Source of the DNA: Paralvinella palmiformis
Taxonomy: Eukaryota; Annelida; Polychaeta; Terebellida; Alvinellidae
Direction of reading: 5' to 3'
Length of the DNA stretch: 64,000 nt
NCBI GenBank assembly: GCA_025642065.1
Contig: JAODUP010000422.1
Coordinates: 135,001-199,000, forward strand
The stretch's first letter is position 1. Every line of letters starts with the position of its first letter. Positions 1-13,225 of the stretch are shown piece by piece. A program made the translations under genes and the position numbers. Under the pieces are notes generated by a model. It was not told the DNA's origin. It ran no database searches and saw only the letters and a program-made list of their open reading frames with translations.

Positions 1-1563
1 TTTGTGCAAAATCATGTCTTATATGCATTAATTCATATATCTACAAATCAGTATTTGATTCCAAAAGCCATTCTCTTGCTATAAAATGTTGTCAGAAATT
101 GTATCCATTGAAATAACAACTTAAAACCACAAGATGTTGATAATAATTTAAAGCACAAATCAACAATTACTAGAATACAGATAATAAAAACATTGGGCAA
201 TTCTTTCAACATTCTGCATAGCAACTTCTCCTTTTCTGTTTATTTTTATTCAAAGTTTGTATTCAACAAGAGAGTGAGAAATTGGTAGTTTTTTTTATCA
301 GTGACATCACTGATTAAAGAAACCTGGAGTTCTAGCCAATGAACACAATCAAATTCAGAGTTACAAGTAAATAGGTATTTTTGGTTATGGAAACTATCAA
401 GGAACTTAGTTTGCTATATATCTGGAAATTCCCTTCTTTCAGATACTGATGCAACCATTCACTTCACTCATTAAGGAGAAAGAGGTATGATATAAAAATA
501 TATTTAGTGAATATTGAAGGAAGTATAACACAAAATGATGAGTCTAACATTGTTAAAAAAATGCAGGCAATTATCCATACAATTATAAGAGAGAAAGAAG
601 CAATCTTCTAACATGTTACTTCTGAGGTCTCTATGATAAATTCCACAAAATCATTATTATTGTCATTGTTATCAACATAATAACAACTGAATGGTACAGT
701 ATGTGTTTGTCAGCCAGGTGATATTTACAACAATCTGATTATTTCATTTGGACGGGATTGTAAGATCTGTTGAAGTTGTTTAAACAGATATTACCCCGAT
801 TTTACTATTACCAGATAGCCTTTTGATATGACATGCATCCCTTGTATTTGACAAGAATTTATGCACTAGTGGCTCCACTTGGTGAATAGATATAATATAT
901 TATTCAAACACAAAACCAAATAATTTTTTTTCACTTAGTAATTAATTATTTGAAAAGCCAGATCTAACTTTAAATGTTCAAATCATTACAGTAATTATAA
1001 TAAAAAACTAAATGGGACATTCTTCCAAGACATACTCATTATTTTCTGAAGTTTGAAATGATACTAGGTACAAAACTGTAACTGTAGCTGACCAAGGACA
1101 ATTATCATTGGCTGTTTGTCAACAAGGTGTATGTTTTTGCAGTGCAATATTTTAGTTCCGATACATTTAATGAGATTATATCAACACACTGACAAGTAAT
1201 AAATAAGTTTTTGTTACATGTTCGGAGTCAGAATTAGGGTTTGTTAGATATTAGAAGAATTTATAATGGAGTAAAATCTCTTTCAGAACTTGTGGTATTA
1301 AGAGGGTGAAATGTCATTTTATGAAATTCAGCACTACCCAGATTTCTATATGTATGTGCGTGTTCATAAATAAAATATGTGTGTGTGTGTGTGCAACACA
1401 CCTGTTATCTCCTAGTCATGGTGATTATGACTAGTCACTATACTATGATCGACGAAGTCATAACCACCCGTATCATACCAGATAATACCATTACACGAAG
1501 CCTCCCTCAAAACACAACAAAGAAACAAGCCGGAATATTTTACTTCACATTCCAGACACATAC
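1..1563 (-). other. TAF4 intron 8, partial
   Basis: No coding similarity on either strand. AT-rich intron with a short (GT)n run near 1378-1392. I looked for the rest of the TAF4 domain on the minus strand and did not see it, so this intron is longer than 1.5 kb. Confidence 0.6.
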
Positions 1564-1733
1564 CAATAGCATTGAGCCGACACATGAGACTTGGAGTGTG
1601 AAGGAAGTTCTCATCTTTACACGACTGAAGCTGGCCTGCCATCAGCTCGGAGTTAGTCGCTAAAATGTTACGACTTTCCTCTGACAGATTCACTCCACCC
1701 ATCGTCGCGACATCATTGATGTCATCATCATCC
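1564..1733 (-). CDS. TAF4: TAF4 coding exon 8 (start of TAF4 domain)
   Basis: Codes for DDDDINDVATMGGVNLSEES and RNILATNSELMAG, the conserved opening of the histone-fold TAF4 domain that contacts TAF12. Acceptor TACCTCTAG, donor GTATGT, phase 1. The continuation of the domain (equivalent of the KKHGI segment) was not found further left. Confidence 0.95.
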
Positions 1734-4700
1734 CTAGAGGTAGATAATAACAACACATTACTAGAGCCGCCCATTCCAATGATGGCTGCAAATAACTCAA
1801 CAGAAATGAAAACTCGCTGATGAATACACAATAGAAACAGATCGAGTTTAAATAATTGAGAATATTAGGATTTCAGTGTCATAATTTCAACCAAAGTTTT
1901 ATTTTAATATCATTTGGAGAAATATAAAAAGTACGATTAAAATAGATTTTGATTTAAATAACTGAGAGATAAAACAAAACATGAACTCTGTTCATGGAGA
2001 TGAAAAAAGGTCACGGTAATAAAACTGAGATTTGATCAAGCTGGAGTAACAATTGCTTTACAGGTGGTATTGGAGTGCCTTTTAAGATAATTTCTAAACT
2101 CAGTGACTGTTAAGGGTTTTAAGGGCTCTTTATAAACCATAAACTTAGCTACAAATATCTGACAGTATCAACCCCCCCCCAAATTGGTCAAACGACGGAT
2201 ATACTCTTGCTTACTTTATACTCTCATATTTTCGTTTATTTTTGTGACCAGCAGCTGATGGTGACTGTTGGCTGAGAATCGGGCTAGACGTGTTCAATGA
2301 TACAGCTGGCTTTGTTGAAAATTTTACTACACGCGGTGATGACTTTGTGGCACTGGCTGTTTGTGGTTGTCTGACAATTGTGTGTAACTGGGAGTATGTC
2401 TCTGGTCCTGAATGACTTGACTTATTGGTGACCTGTTGGGAGGAATAAATGTCATAAACCATGGATGACAGAATCACAAATATATAACATAAATATGCCA
2501 GAAATAGATTAATAATCAGCAGGTTTTCATAATATATAGACAGTTAGCAATAACACATAATAATTTTCCATCATATTTTAAGTGATCAATTTTTTAAACC
2601 CATGTTTACTTAATTGTGGACCAACCACACATCAATTTGGTGTAACTCTTGATTCAAGACTTTTACAAAAAATAATAAAAATAAAAACTATCAGCATATT
2701 AGACTACTTGTTTTATGCTGGTTTAGTTTGATTATTAAGTGTATTTACTGTCGAAATACTAGCTCCAGTTGTGGTCGAGCCAGAATGTGTTAAAGGACTG
2801 ATCACAGATGATGCTATATGCGTTCGGCCATCTCTAAGCACTTCAGGTGGAGGCGGCTTAACGCCCTCTATGTGCATCTTATTCGATATCAGAGACTGTC
2901 GTAATAAAGGAAGGCTTTTCTGTAAGATAAGAAAACAATAGACTATTATCCGTCTGATTGCATTAACTAATAAATGAAACTGGGGTAGAGTGATATAACA
3001 TTTTTCACTTTTAGGAATAACATACTAAAGAGTGTAAGTTCAGGTCACATTTCAACTACTAACAAGTCAAATATCATGGCTATATATTTACAACAATTAT
3101 GTTACTGATAAGATATTTAATGATTTCTCAAGTCTTGCAAGGAAAATGTATAAGCAACAGAATACATCAAATGTAAATGAACAATGATAAAAATGATGAT
3201 TCAAACCTTTAGAGATGTTTGGGTGGACCAAGCACTTTACCACTCATGCCAATGATATGTGTTATGAAATAGATTTTTGTACAAGAAAAAGAATTCTTTG
3301 CCTTCAACTATTTTTCATTAACACTTGAATAATATTCCGCATCAAAATTTTAATGTTCACTTACTTTTAAAAAGGGTACTAAATATGGTTGTGGTGATGA
3401 CTTCAATTCAACCTGAAGCTTGGCTGTGAAATCTTCTGGTTCAACACGACCATCCTGCAGGAAAGAATATTACTGGATAAAACACAATACTTCAGGAACA
3501 TGTCTAATACAATACTTCAGGAACATGTCTAATACAGTAATCTTATGATAATTTAACTGTTGCGTGTTTAAAAAAATGCATGAAAACAGTGTTTCCTAAG
3601 ATTTATTTGGCTGATCTAAACTAATAAACACCAGGAATAAATTATAAAATAAAAGTTAACATAAAAAGAATGATTACAAGACCAGATTTTTAAAATGTAC
3701 AATTTATTATATGACTATGTACCATGGACACAACATGTACCAGTAGCATTTACATATGCAAATGATATTGGTTTTGCTGGATTACACCGTTAAATGCATA
3801 GATTGTTAGTATGAACTACGTGAATATTGGAATAATTCTGCCAAAACTGGAAACACTGATAGGCCTGAATTTTATCATTATCATCAAATTAAGTTACTTT
3901 TATAATTATTTATGGTTCCAATAAATCTTATAACAGAAATATTCTGACAATTTTTGGTTTCAAACATTACACAGAAATTGTAAAATAGAATGCCTCTGTA
4001 CTGATTTTTTCCATTTATCAATCAAACCTAGAAAATTGCTGACAATTAACTAATCTGTTTACTCACAACTAATCCCTGAATCAGTTCGTTGACATTTCGT
4101 ATAGTTTGTGGTGACTGATTAGACTGTGACGCCAACTTGAGCAGAGTTGAAAGGAAATTCTTACATTTCTTTACTGATTCTAGGATACCTTGGTTAGCTG
4201 TTGCTATTGTAGCAGTCTGTTGTCCGCTGCCTGAAATATATGCAATTTAAAATTGTCAGAATCATCGTCATTACAGGTTGTTTGATTTAATTCACTGCAT
4301 CTCAGGATCTGACAAATGTTTTACTGAGTTATTTGCAATCTGATAAGTTACCAATATCAAATCACACACACACACACACACACAGACACACATTTAAGTA
4401 TCATCAAAGACAATGAATGACAGCAGATTTGAGTGGATTCATCCATCACCATCTGACATCTTGTCATTGTCTATAAATAGCATAAAATATAATGGGATTA
4501 TTGAGCAGTTCACTTTGTCCAAGATGAGTATTTAAATCCCCAAAGCCATTTTACTGAAGACCAAGACATATTTGTGGTTCATCTTAGACAAGTCATCCAT
4601 AACCGAAATCTTTAATATCCTTAGAACAGAGCAAGCATACACCTATAACTATTGCCCCAACTTTTGTAATAATTTATTAGACTATATAACAGTTTATTTA

Positions 4701-5376
4701 ATTTAAAATAGGTTAGTAAAGGTAAAGCAGAATAAATATTACCTATTACACCGGTTGGATGTATGGCTCCAGATATTGAGACGCCTGGCGTTGATGGAAC
4801 ATGTGTCCGGGTAATGCTGACCTGAGGACGCATTCTGGCTAATGTTGTACCGACAACGGGCACACCACTAGGTGTCACCGCTGCCAGTGATGGAGATGTA
4901 GATGTGACAGATGAGAGCTGCTGAGACTGAGATACAAGGCCAGCTGCGGGGGCCTGAAATAAACAGTGTCAACAAACACTTAGAGAGCAGTCATGATTAC
5001 AATTAATTAACATTAAACACTACCGCAAACTACCAGAAAATAACATCTAAGTGGCATTTAAAATGGTTTAATTAATTAAGAACTCGTATTAGAAGAAACA
5101 AGAACAATGCTAACGTAATCAAGCTCTAGCACTAGATTTCATACCTATATCATACTGAACGACTAGATTTCGGTATCAGTCAGCCTATATCATGAATCCA
5201 AAGTTACTGACAACTTCACCTAATTATATCAGACACGTACTAAGTTTTAAGAAAGTTCGCCAATTTAAGATATGTGCAGCGCAAAAGAAATATTCAGCTT
5301 TTAGATTGGGTTAAATATGAACAAAATATGGATGACAGTAGGCCAATCACTGTTATATAGGTTTACTATTTACATG

Positions 5377-5444
<68 letters not shown>

Positions 5445-8400
5445 AGGTATGAAGGGGTACTGAAAAATGAAGACAGAAAATACAAATCTAATACAATCCT
5501 AGGATGCCAAATACTGAATGGGCAGAATCACAAAGTTCAGTTACAAAATGTTAATACAATTCTTACATAATAGACTTATAGACTGATGAATATCTACATT
5601 TATCTTGTACTCCTTTTGTCAGCTAATGCCAGTAAACTGAACCAAACGTTTAGTAGTAATATCTTGTTATCTGTTGTTTGTAAAATGTACCTTTGTTAAA
5701 TATGTTAATATATGTATTACTTCATAAAACACATCACTATATCTAATATGAACGGCTGTCATCGAAAACTGTATTTATTCATGAGTCAAACTAAATAATT
5801 TGGCTATTTTCGGTTGTATACAATCGACTCAAGAGAATTGAATATTTATGCCGCTGAAGGCGTTTCTGTATCGCACAAAGAAATCCGACTGCAAAATGAA
5901 AACATTACTGGATTCAAATTTTCCACAACATAGGCCAAGCATCTGTGGGTGATTCGACCGGATCCAACGCAAAAACATCGCACATGTGGAAAATTTTATT
6001 CAAATGAATGAATCATACTCATTATTTAGGACGCACAGTGCATATAAACTAACATATTAAATAGATAATATTAATAAACACCGATATACTGTAATTTAAA
6101 ACAAGAAATAGTACCAACCAACACTGATATAACCTAACAGAGAGATTAACACAACATGATACCCCGAAAACCCACCATATCTTTCTTCTGTTAAACTCAT
6201 GTTTAACAAACTACTGTTTAAAACAAGAATTCTTCTGGCTGGCTTACGGGCTAATATGTTCAAACGTTATCGTCCATCGTCCCGTTAAATTATTACGTTC
6301 TACATACCCGAGTTGGAACTTTAAACGTTTGAGCTTGTTGCTGCGTGACCAACATCAACTGTCCTTGTTCGTTCTTCACCAACATGGTCCCTGGTGGCAG
6401 CTGATAGTTAGGTGGCAGCACTATGTTTGTCCCCGGCTGAAATCAGAATAAAAAATTACTTGATCATATAAACAAACCCATTTATCTTGTACACGAATTT
6501 AACCAGAAATACACATATTGGCTATGTGTATAAAAATCAAAACATTTCTTATCCATCCATGGATGTGAACGTGGCTTCTACGCATGGCCTGGTTAATTTA
6601 ATATCAACATAAACAAACAGCCTGCTGGACAATGTGGATTTAAAAATATATGAATACAATAACAGGGTTCATACACATCTCAGATTCCATGATTTTCCAG
6701 GACCTTCCCATGTCAAATTCAAGGACCTTTTCAATGAATTCACAAACTTTTAATGCAAAGATACACCCATATTTCGGAAGAACTGTAACGACTGAATTCC
6801 TGTACGCTTCTGATTAGAAATATAGATCTATATGTCCAAATTCCAGGATTTTCAAGGACCTCTACAAAAATCCAGGACTTTCCTGGTCTGGAACCCCAAT
6901 TTTCAAATTCCAGGACTTTCCAGGTTTTCAAAGACTCGGGTGAACCCTGAACAACGACGTGTGAAATATCATCATATAATATATCAGACCAGCTTTTACA
7001 GATGACTATCATAAGACTCAGTCCATGGTTAATTCGATGTCCTAAATACAACCGTCTCATCACTGAAATAGATCTAGAAGGCAGCTAACACCAAAATACC
7101 ACCGGCCATTAAACTGAACCCCCAAAATAAGATTCAAAATGTTGGCACAAAGTCTCGGCTTAATGGCATATACTACGGTATATATAAAACAAATCTTGGA
7201 AATCACTAAATTAAACATGTCCTTCACTATCGCTGATCCTGTTGGACAGGTTCACAGGGATATAACACACATTTTAATGAGATATAACAATATCATACCA
7301 ATAGACATATCAAGTTGTTCTGTACATTCCATTTATTAACTTGTGTACATATGTGAACAGTGTTAAACCGACTCAAAGGAGAAAAATGGAAGTTTTGCTG
7401 ACCAGTGACTTATTTCATCAGGCTGCTAACTTGTAGTTGAGGATCAACCCTGGAATTAATAAAAATGGTGCTGCCACCTGTTGATCAAGTGGCAAAATAC
7501 TTGTTTTGGTATAAAGGGACACATTTTGCTTTAAAGGAACAATTCACCTTCAGATAATATGACTTAAATGTGTTATAATCATGATATCTACAGATTTAAG
7601 GAAATATTCCAAATTACTGGATGGTAGCAATTAAAGCTTGCTCAAATACCAGATTGTATATTGGGAAGGAAAAAAGTCACATGTTCTGATTTCAGGTGGC
7701 ATAAGAATCATGTAGCTATCTTGATCCACGTTAAGTCAGGTTACGACTTGAACATCCTTGTGAACTGACCACCCTGTGCTCAAGCTACTATTACTCACTG
7801 ACGTCATTGTCGGTTCATTTACATAAAACACACAGCTTGGTAGATACTTCTAGTTACAAGATTATAAAAACAATCGTCTTAAGGAATTTCACTATATCAT
7901 TTGCTTTAGCCATTTTAGTAACACACAAGGTTGTTTAGACCAAATATAATATAATGTTCATAAATATTCCTTTGTTCTGAAATTACATGTTTGGCTGACC
8001 CCTGTTTACTTTATCACCAGGTAATACAAACAACTTGTATTAAATGACGTCAGATTTCAGGAGCATCTGGTCTGTGTCCAGCTACAAGATAGTGGCACCC
8101 ACAGACTAGCTATACTCATAGTTGATTAACCAGCACTTTGAACTGGATTATTTAATATATGGTTGATCATATTCTTATTTTGACATCATTTATAATTTGT
8201 GCGAGTATTTTTGTATTAGACCTGAAGATGTTTCTTTCCCCATTCCCCTTAATCACCTGTGATGATATATAGGAGGAAATATTGGACTAAAATGTGGGGT
8301 GATGATGATAATTGATGTTTTACGGCCACTTTTGTGCACATGGTAGGCTAAAGGGGCCACAACACGACAAAAACTTTGTTTTAGTTTCCACAAATGTTGT

Positions 8401-11400
8401 CTTATAGTTATACTACAGTACAGGGAAACTAGCCTTTCACGCAACAAACATTTGTATATTTTGATTGGAGTGCGTGTATGACATTTCTCAAGATACCCGT
8501 CTAAGTATCTAGTAAAAGAAATGTTTTAAACAAATCAGATATATTGAATATCTGACCTCATCGAGTAGTTTATGGCTGGAGACTAATTATCGGATGTTTA
8601 ATTTCACGAAAACAAAGGTCTACTTATTCCCCTGTATATTTGTCCTGGGATATGTTGTCTCAGTGACATTAATACGTCACACAAGTGGTTTATATATTTA
8701 GCTTCTATGTTGGGTCATATTTAGACCATATGAATACACATTAGGGAAATTAAATGAGATGATCTGATGAAGCATCACATAATATATAAGACATTAGTAA
8801 CTCTAGGATTTGACTGCATGACCCGGAGATCTGCGGCGCAGTGTGTTACGAATTGTGCTATGTGACTGTCCCACCAGCTTAAGTAAGTAATGTATTGAGT
8901 ATACTAAGTACTGAGTAGTTTTAAGATGTAATGGTTCAGTAATTATAATTGAGCAATCAAACACAAACTTTATTCCAGAATCAAATGACAAAGTTTGTTT
9001 TCCTGTAATCTTTTTTTTCAAACACTACTTAGGTTTTATACTTTTTATAAAGCACTTCAATAGTTTTGCTATTTAATAATATTATAACCATTTTTTTTCC
9101 TTTTCCCTTAGGATACAGAACTTATATTACCAATACCTATGTACCAGTGGCTCAAAGAAGTAAGGATAGTGTTATTCTGTCCTCTTGAATTCAAATTATT
9201 TTCAACTTCACAAACAAAAAAATTAAATGATTTGTTTGTAATTATAGAATTAGAAAGGAAAAAAAACCACCCAAAGAATATTTTACAGAACCCTCATTTA
9301 CTCTGTGTGTTTCTGGAGAGAAATGCTACATTATATGTATTTGCTACACTTTTCAATATATACCCTCGGTACTGTAATATGCTGGAGGGAGACAGATTTT
9401 ATGCAAACACAGAAAAGGTGAACTGATATTTGGAAAGAGGATTTTGCACAGAATAAATAAAATTGCACCATTTATACTTTAACTGCTCATAGGTTGAAAT
9501 GAAATGAATTGTCAAATATGCAAGAAAAATTAAGCAGCCCAATCTTTTATCAATCAGATGTGTTTGTTTTCAAGGTTATACTAATAGCCTCAAGCATGAT
9601 CTTAATGGTCACTAAAATAATTTAAAACTTGGAAGTGTTCATATACATGGTTGGGTTTCTTCCTGGAAGAAACGTATTTATTCCCTTCCCATGGGAATCA
9701 ATGGGTTTTTATGGGGAAGAAACCTTTTTTTTCCAGGAAGAAATTCCCAAGTGTCACAGATTCTGTGACAACAATCAACTGATCTGGTGAGAGTTTAGCA
9801 CCCTTGCAACTGGGATGTAGCGCTTTTGCCCACTGTTGCTCCATTGTGATGTCTTGGGTGAAACATTTCTTAACAAATGATGTACTAATGTTGAGTGAGA
9901 AATAAGGAATACCAAATTAATAGGCAGCGATGTGGCGTTTTTGTTCTGAATCAGGCTCTTATTGGATCGAATCCTATAGTGTTGTGTATCAAGGATGGCC
10001 CAAAACATCTTTCCTTCAGCTGGTAGGAAATGTGATGTGCGTATAACTTAGAAGTTGTGGTGCTTCTGAGAACTCCCTTTTCCCTCCTAAAAAACTGACT
10101 CAACCACAAGTATTTAAGGTACAATTATTTTCAATATGTTGCTCAAAACTAATCAATTTTAGTTTCTTCCATTTCTCCCCAAAGATTTGTTGTAAACCAA
10201 CAGATATGAGGACTATATCCTATTATAATTAAAAAATAAGAACAGTAATCAAGAAAATCATATAATACAAAACATTTAAATGTTCTCTCCCACATAATTG
10301 AATATTAATTGGCAGCTCTATGATATATTTGAATCAGGATCCGGTAAAACAGTTCTGGATTCAAATAGATCTTAACATCCCCGTCATTTTCAAATATCTA
10401 CTCCTAGTCCATAATTGGCACTCCTGGATGTAATTGTTGACGATTTGGATCACAGTTAATATCCAACTGGGATAACTGGCCCTTTTGATGTAAGGTTTCA
10501 AAATTTTCTTAGATGGCAAGTAGTAATTTATAGTTGGATTAAACAGTCATCACTGGCTCTTTTTATACACGTAGTGTCACCACAATGTCACTGTAAAATG
10601 ATGAGAGTAGTCATGGCTACTTAAATTAAGTAATGCCTATGGTGAGCAACATCTGGATGCTTAAGTGTCCCACAGTGTAGCACCAACTAGACACAAGTAT
10701 AACTTCAATAACAGTTTTCATTATGCATTTTAACTTAAAGGGATAGTATGGACTGTTTGATAACCTCTGGGAAAGTTTGTTACTGGGAGTAAGAAAATTT
10801 TGGTGCGTTACACAGTAATTTGTGTATTATAGATTAACTGATGGGACGTAAATAATTGCATGACGGATGATCACTGGTCTCAGCTTGGTCATCATAAATC
10901 GGCATTAAGTTTATGAAGAAACATATGCGGATTTTGAAAATGGTCAAGTGTTCAGAAAGTTAACGGTGTTAAAGTTAAACTGGGGAACAAACATGGCTCT
11001 TTGAATTCAACACCATTAAGCACCAAGTTATTAGTTGTCCAATTGGTTTTCACACAAATTTGGATAAATGGAAGTTAGCAATCCTGGTGGAGACTTAACA
11101 AGTTAACTTATCACTTGAAGAAGTTAAACAATCCTAGTACATATTTTATCACACTGCACCACTAATTATCATAACATATTCTATATAGATAATACAACAA
11201 CACATGTTGTGAGATATTATTTAAAAAAATGAAAGCTCTTATTCTGCTGACAAAGAGTTTATTACATACATTGTGAAATATTCCTAAAACCATATGAAAA
11301 AATATTGGATAAGTTACAATATCTGTTCACGAGTAAATTTTTAATTTAACAAGCTGGGCTAGTTTAGCAGTTAGTAAATAATTTTCACATTTAACAGTCT

Positions 11401-13188
11401 TGCAGTATACAGCATGTTATATGCTAAAAACTGGCGTAAACAAATCCTGTCTGCCTGGGCAACACTAATTTGCTATTCAATTTTTACTATTTATTCTCAA
11501 ACCTTTTAACTAAATATAGAAGTATCCTGAAAAAACCTGTCATAGTAGTTTATGTTATTTTTTCTCCTTTTATTACAAAGTAAACCTGTCCATTGTAGCA
11601 GGCATGGGGCCAAATACATTGTAAAGTATTTAAAATTTCACTGGTTCAAATACAATCAAATGTAAATGTATTTAAACACAAATAATTTTCAAATATAATG
11701 AATATTATGATGCATACATTTTGTATAATACTACTGGTAAAACATAACATTTTGTACCTCTTATACCATAACACATCACATGTTATTACACAACCAAGAT
11801 AACATGACGTATCATCACACAGCTTTGTACATATCACAGGCCTTTGAATTTCAAGGGAAACACTCTTTCGGTTCTGTGCATTGTGATTATGGGAACCCAC
11901 TGGAAACTGTTTTTACTTTAGGTTGCACAAAAACAAGTCATGGGAACCCATTTTAATGATATTGATTTAAATAAAGATATTTTTACTTCAACTATATTCG
12001 TAATATAATTAACTGTATGTTACAAAGAATACACAACTGAGTGGATGAATGTAGTACTAAGTTTGAATCCTGCTAATTGTACCCTGAATGTTTTCAAGAA
12101 CATTATTTTAATTTCTTTAAGGTTAATCTAAACAAATGTTACTAACTTGTCACAATGTCACAAAGCACCACTGTCAGTATCTGACTCATCTTCAGACTGT
12201 TCATCAGACCCACAGTCACTGCTGCTGATATTACCAATAAACTTAACGTTTCAAAGTATATTGTTCTCTGCCTCAGTTAACATAATAATATTAATAATCT
12301 GAATTGGGACTCATGATTGTGTCAAACACACTCTCCAGTTGTGTGAAATCAGAAACATCCATTTAACCCAAAACAAATTAGGTACATTTTATTATCGTTT
12401 AATCATTGTACTCGTAAGTCAATATAAAAATAATGGGAATTTTTCTGTGATTTTACCCACTCTGTACCAGATATTACATTTATTGTGAGATCTAAAAGGC
12501 CCGATATCATAACATGTCACATCAACTTATAAACCTGATTGACAAGCCTCTGTGTTGCTGTACTTCTTGGGAGTGTTAACCAGTAAAGTGAGGGTAAACT
12601 TTATTACCATACATTAAACTTAAAGAGACTACTAATTCCCCTTTACAAAGATCACAGAGAAAAGTATTTACTGCATGGTTGAGTTACTTGAGTAAGCATA
12701 ATTCTCTTTTAAAATTGCTCCCAGAAACAAATCATAGTGATGGCAAAATATTCAGATACATTCTTGAAACAAATAAAAATTTAAGTATTTTAAATTAATA
12801 TGTTTGAAAAATTAAGTACTTTGTGGAACTATTTAAATACAAATTGTATTTGATTCTAGACATAACTAAATGACCATAAAACAGCAAATAATATGATATA
12901 GCTGGACAGAACACTAATTTGATCAACCAAACAAACATTCAAGAGTCATGACAGAGACTATCATTTAGTTATCACAAGTCACCATCCCCCTTTCAAGTTT
13001 CAGGTACAGCAATATATAAAAATGTATTGTGGAAGATTGTGCTACACAATAAGCTCATGTTAAGCTCCATCTGTCATCACCATTGCAATCGTTTGCATCA
13101 ATTATTTTAGTTTGTGCTGGGAATGTGATATCTTACAAACGAATACTTTCACAAATTTAGAAGTCACTACATTTGATAAATAGTTTAA

Positions 13189-13225
<37 letters not shown>

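Larger units (their letters stand above)
2920..4066 (-). other. TAF4 introns 5 and 4 (exon 5 excluded)
   Basis: Introns 2920-3364 and 3455-4066. The second holds a perfect 25-bp tandem duplication (3486-3535). No coding or RNA gene seen. Confidence 0.8.
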
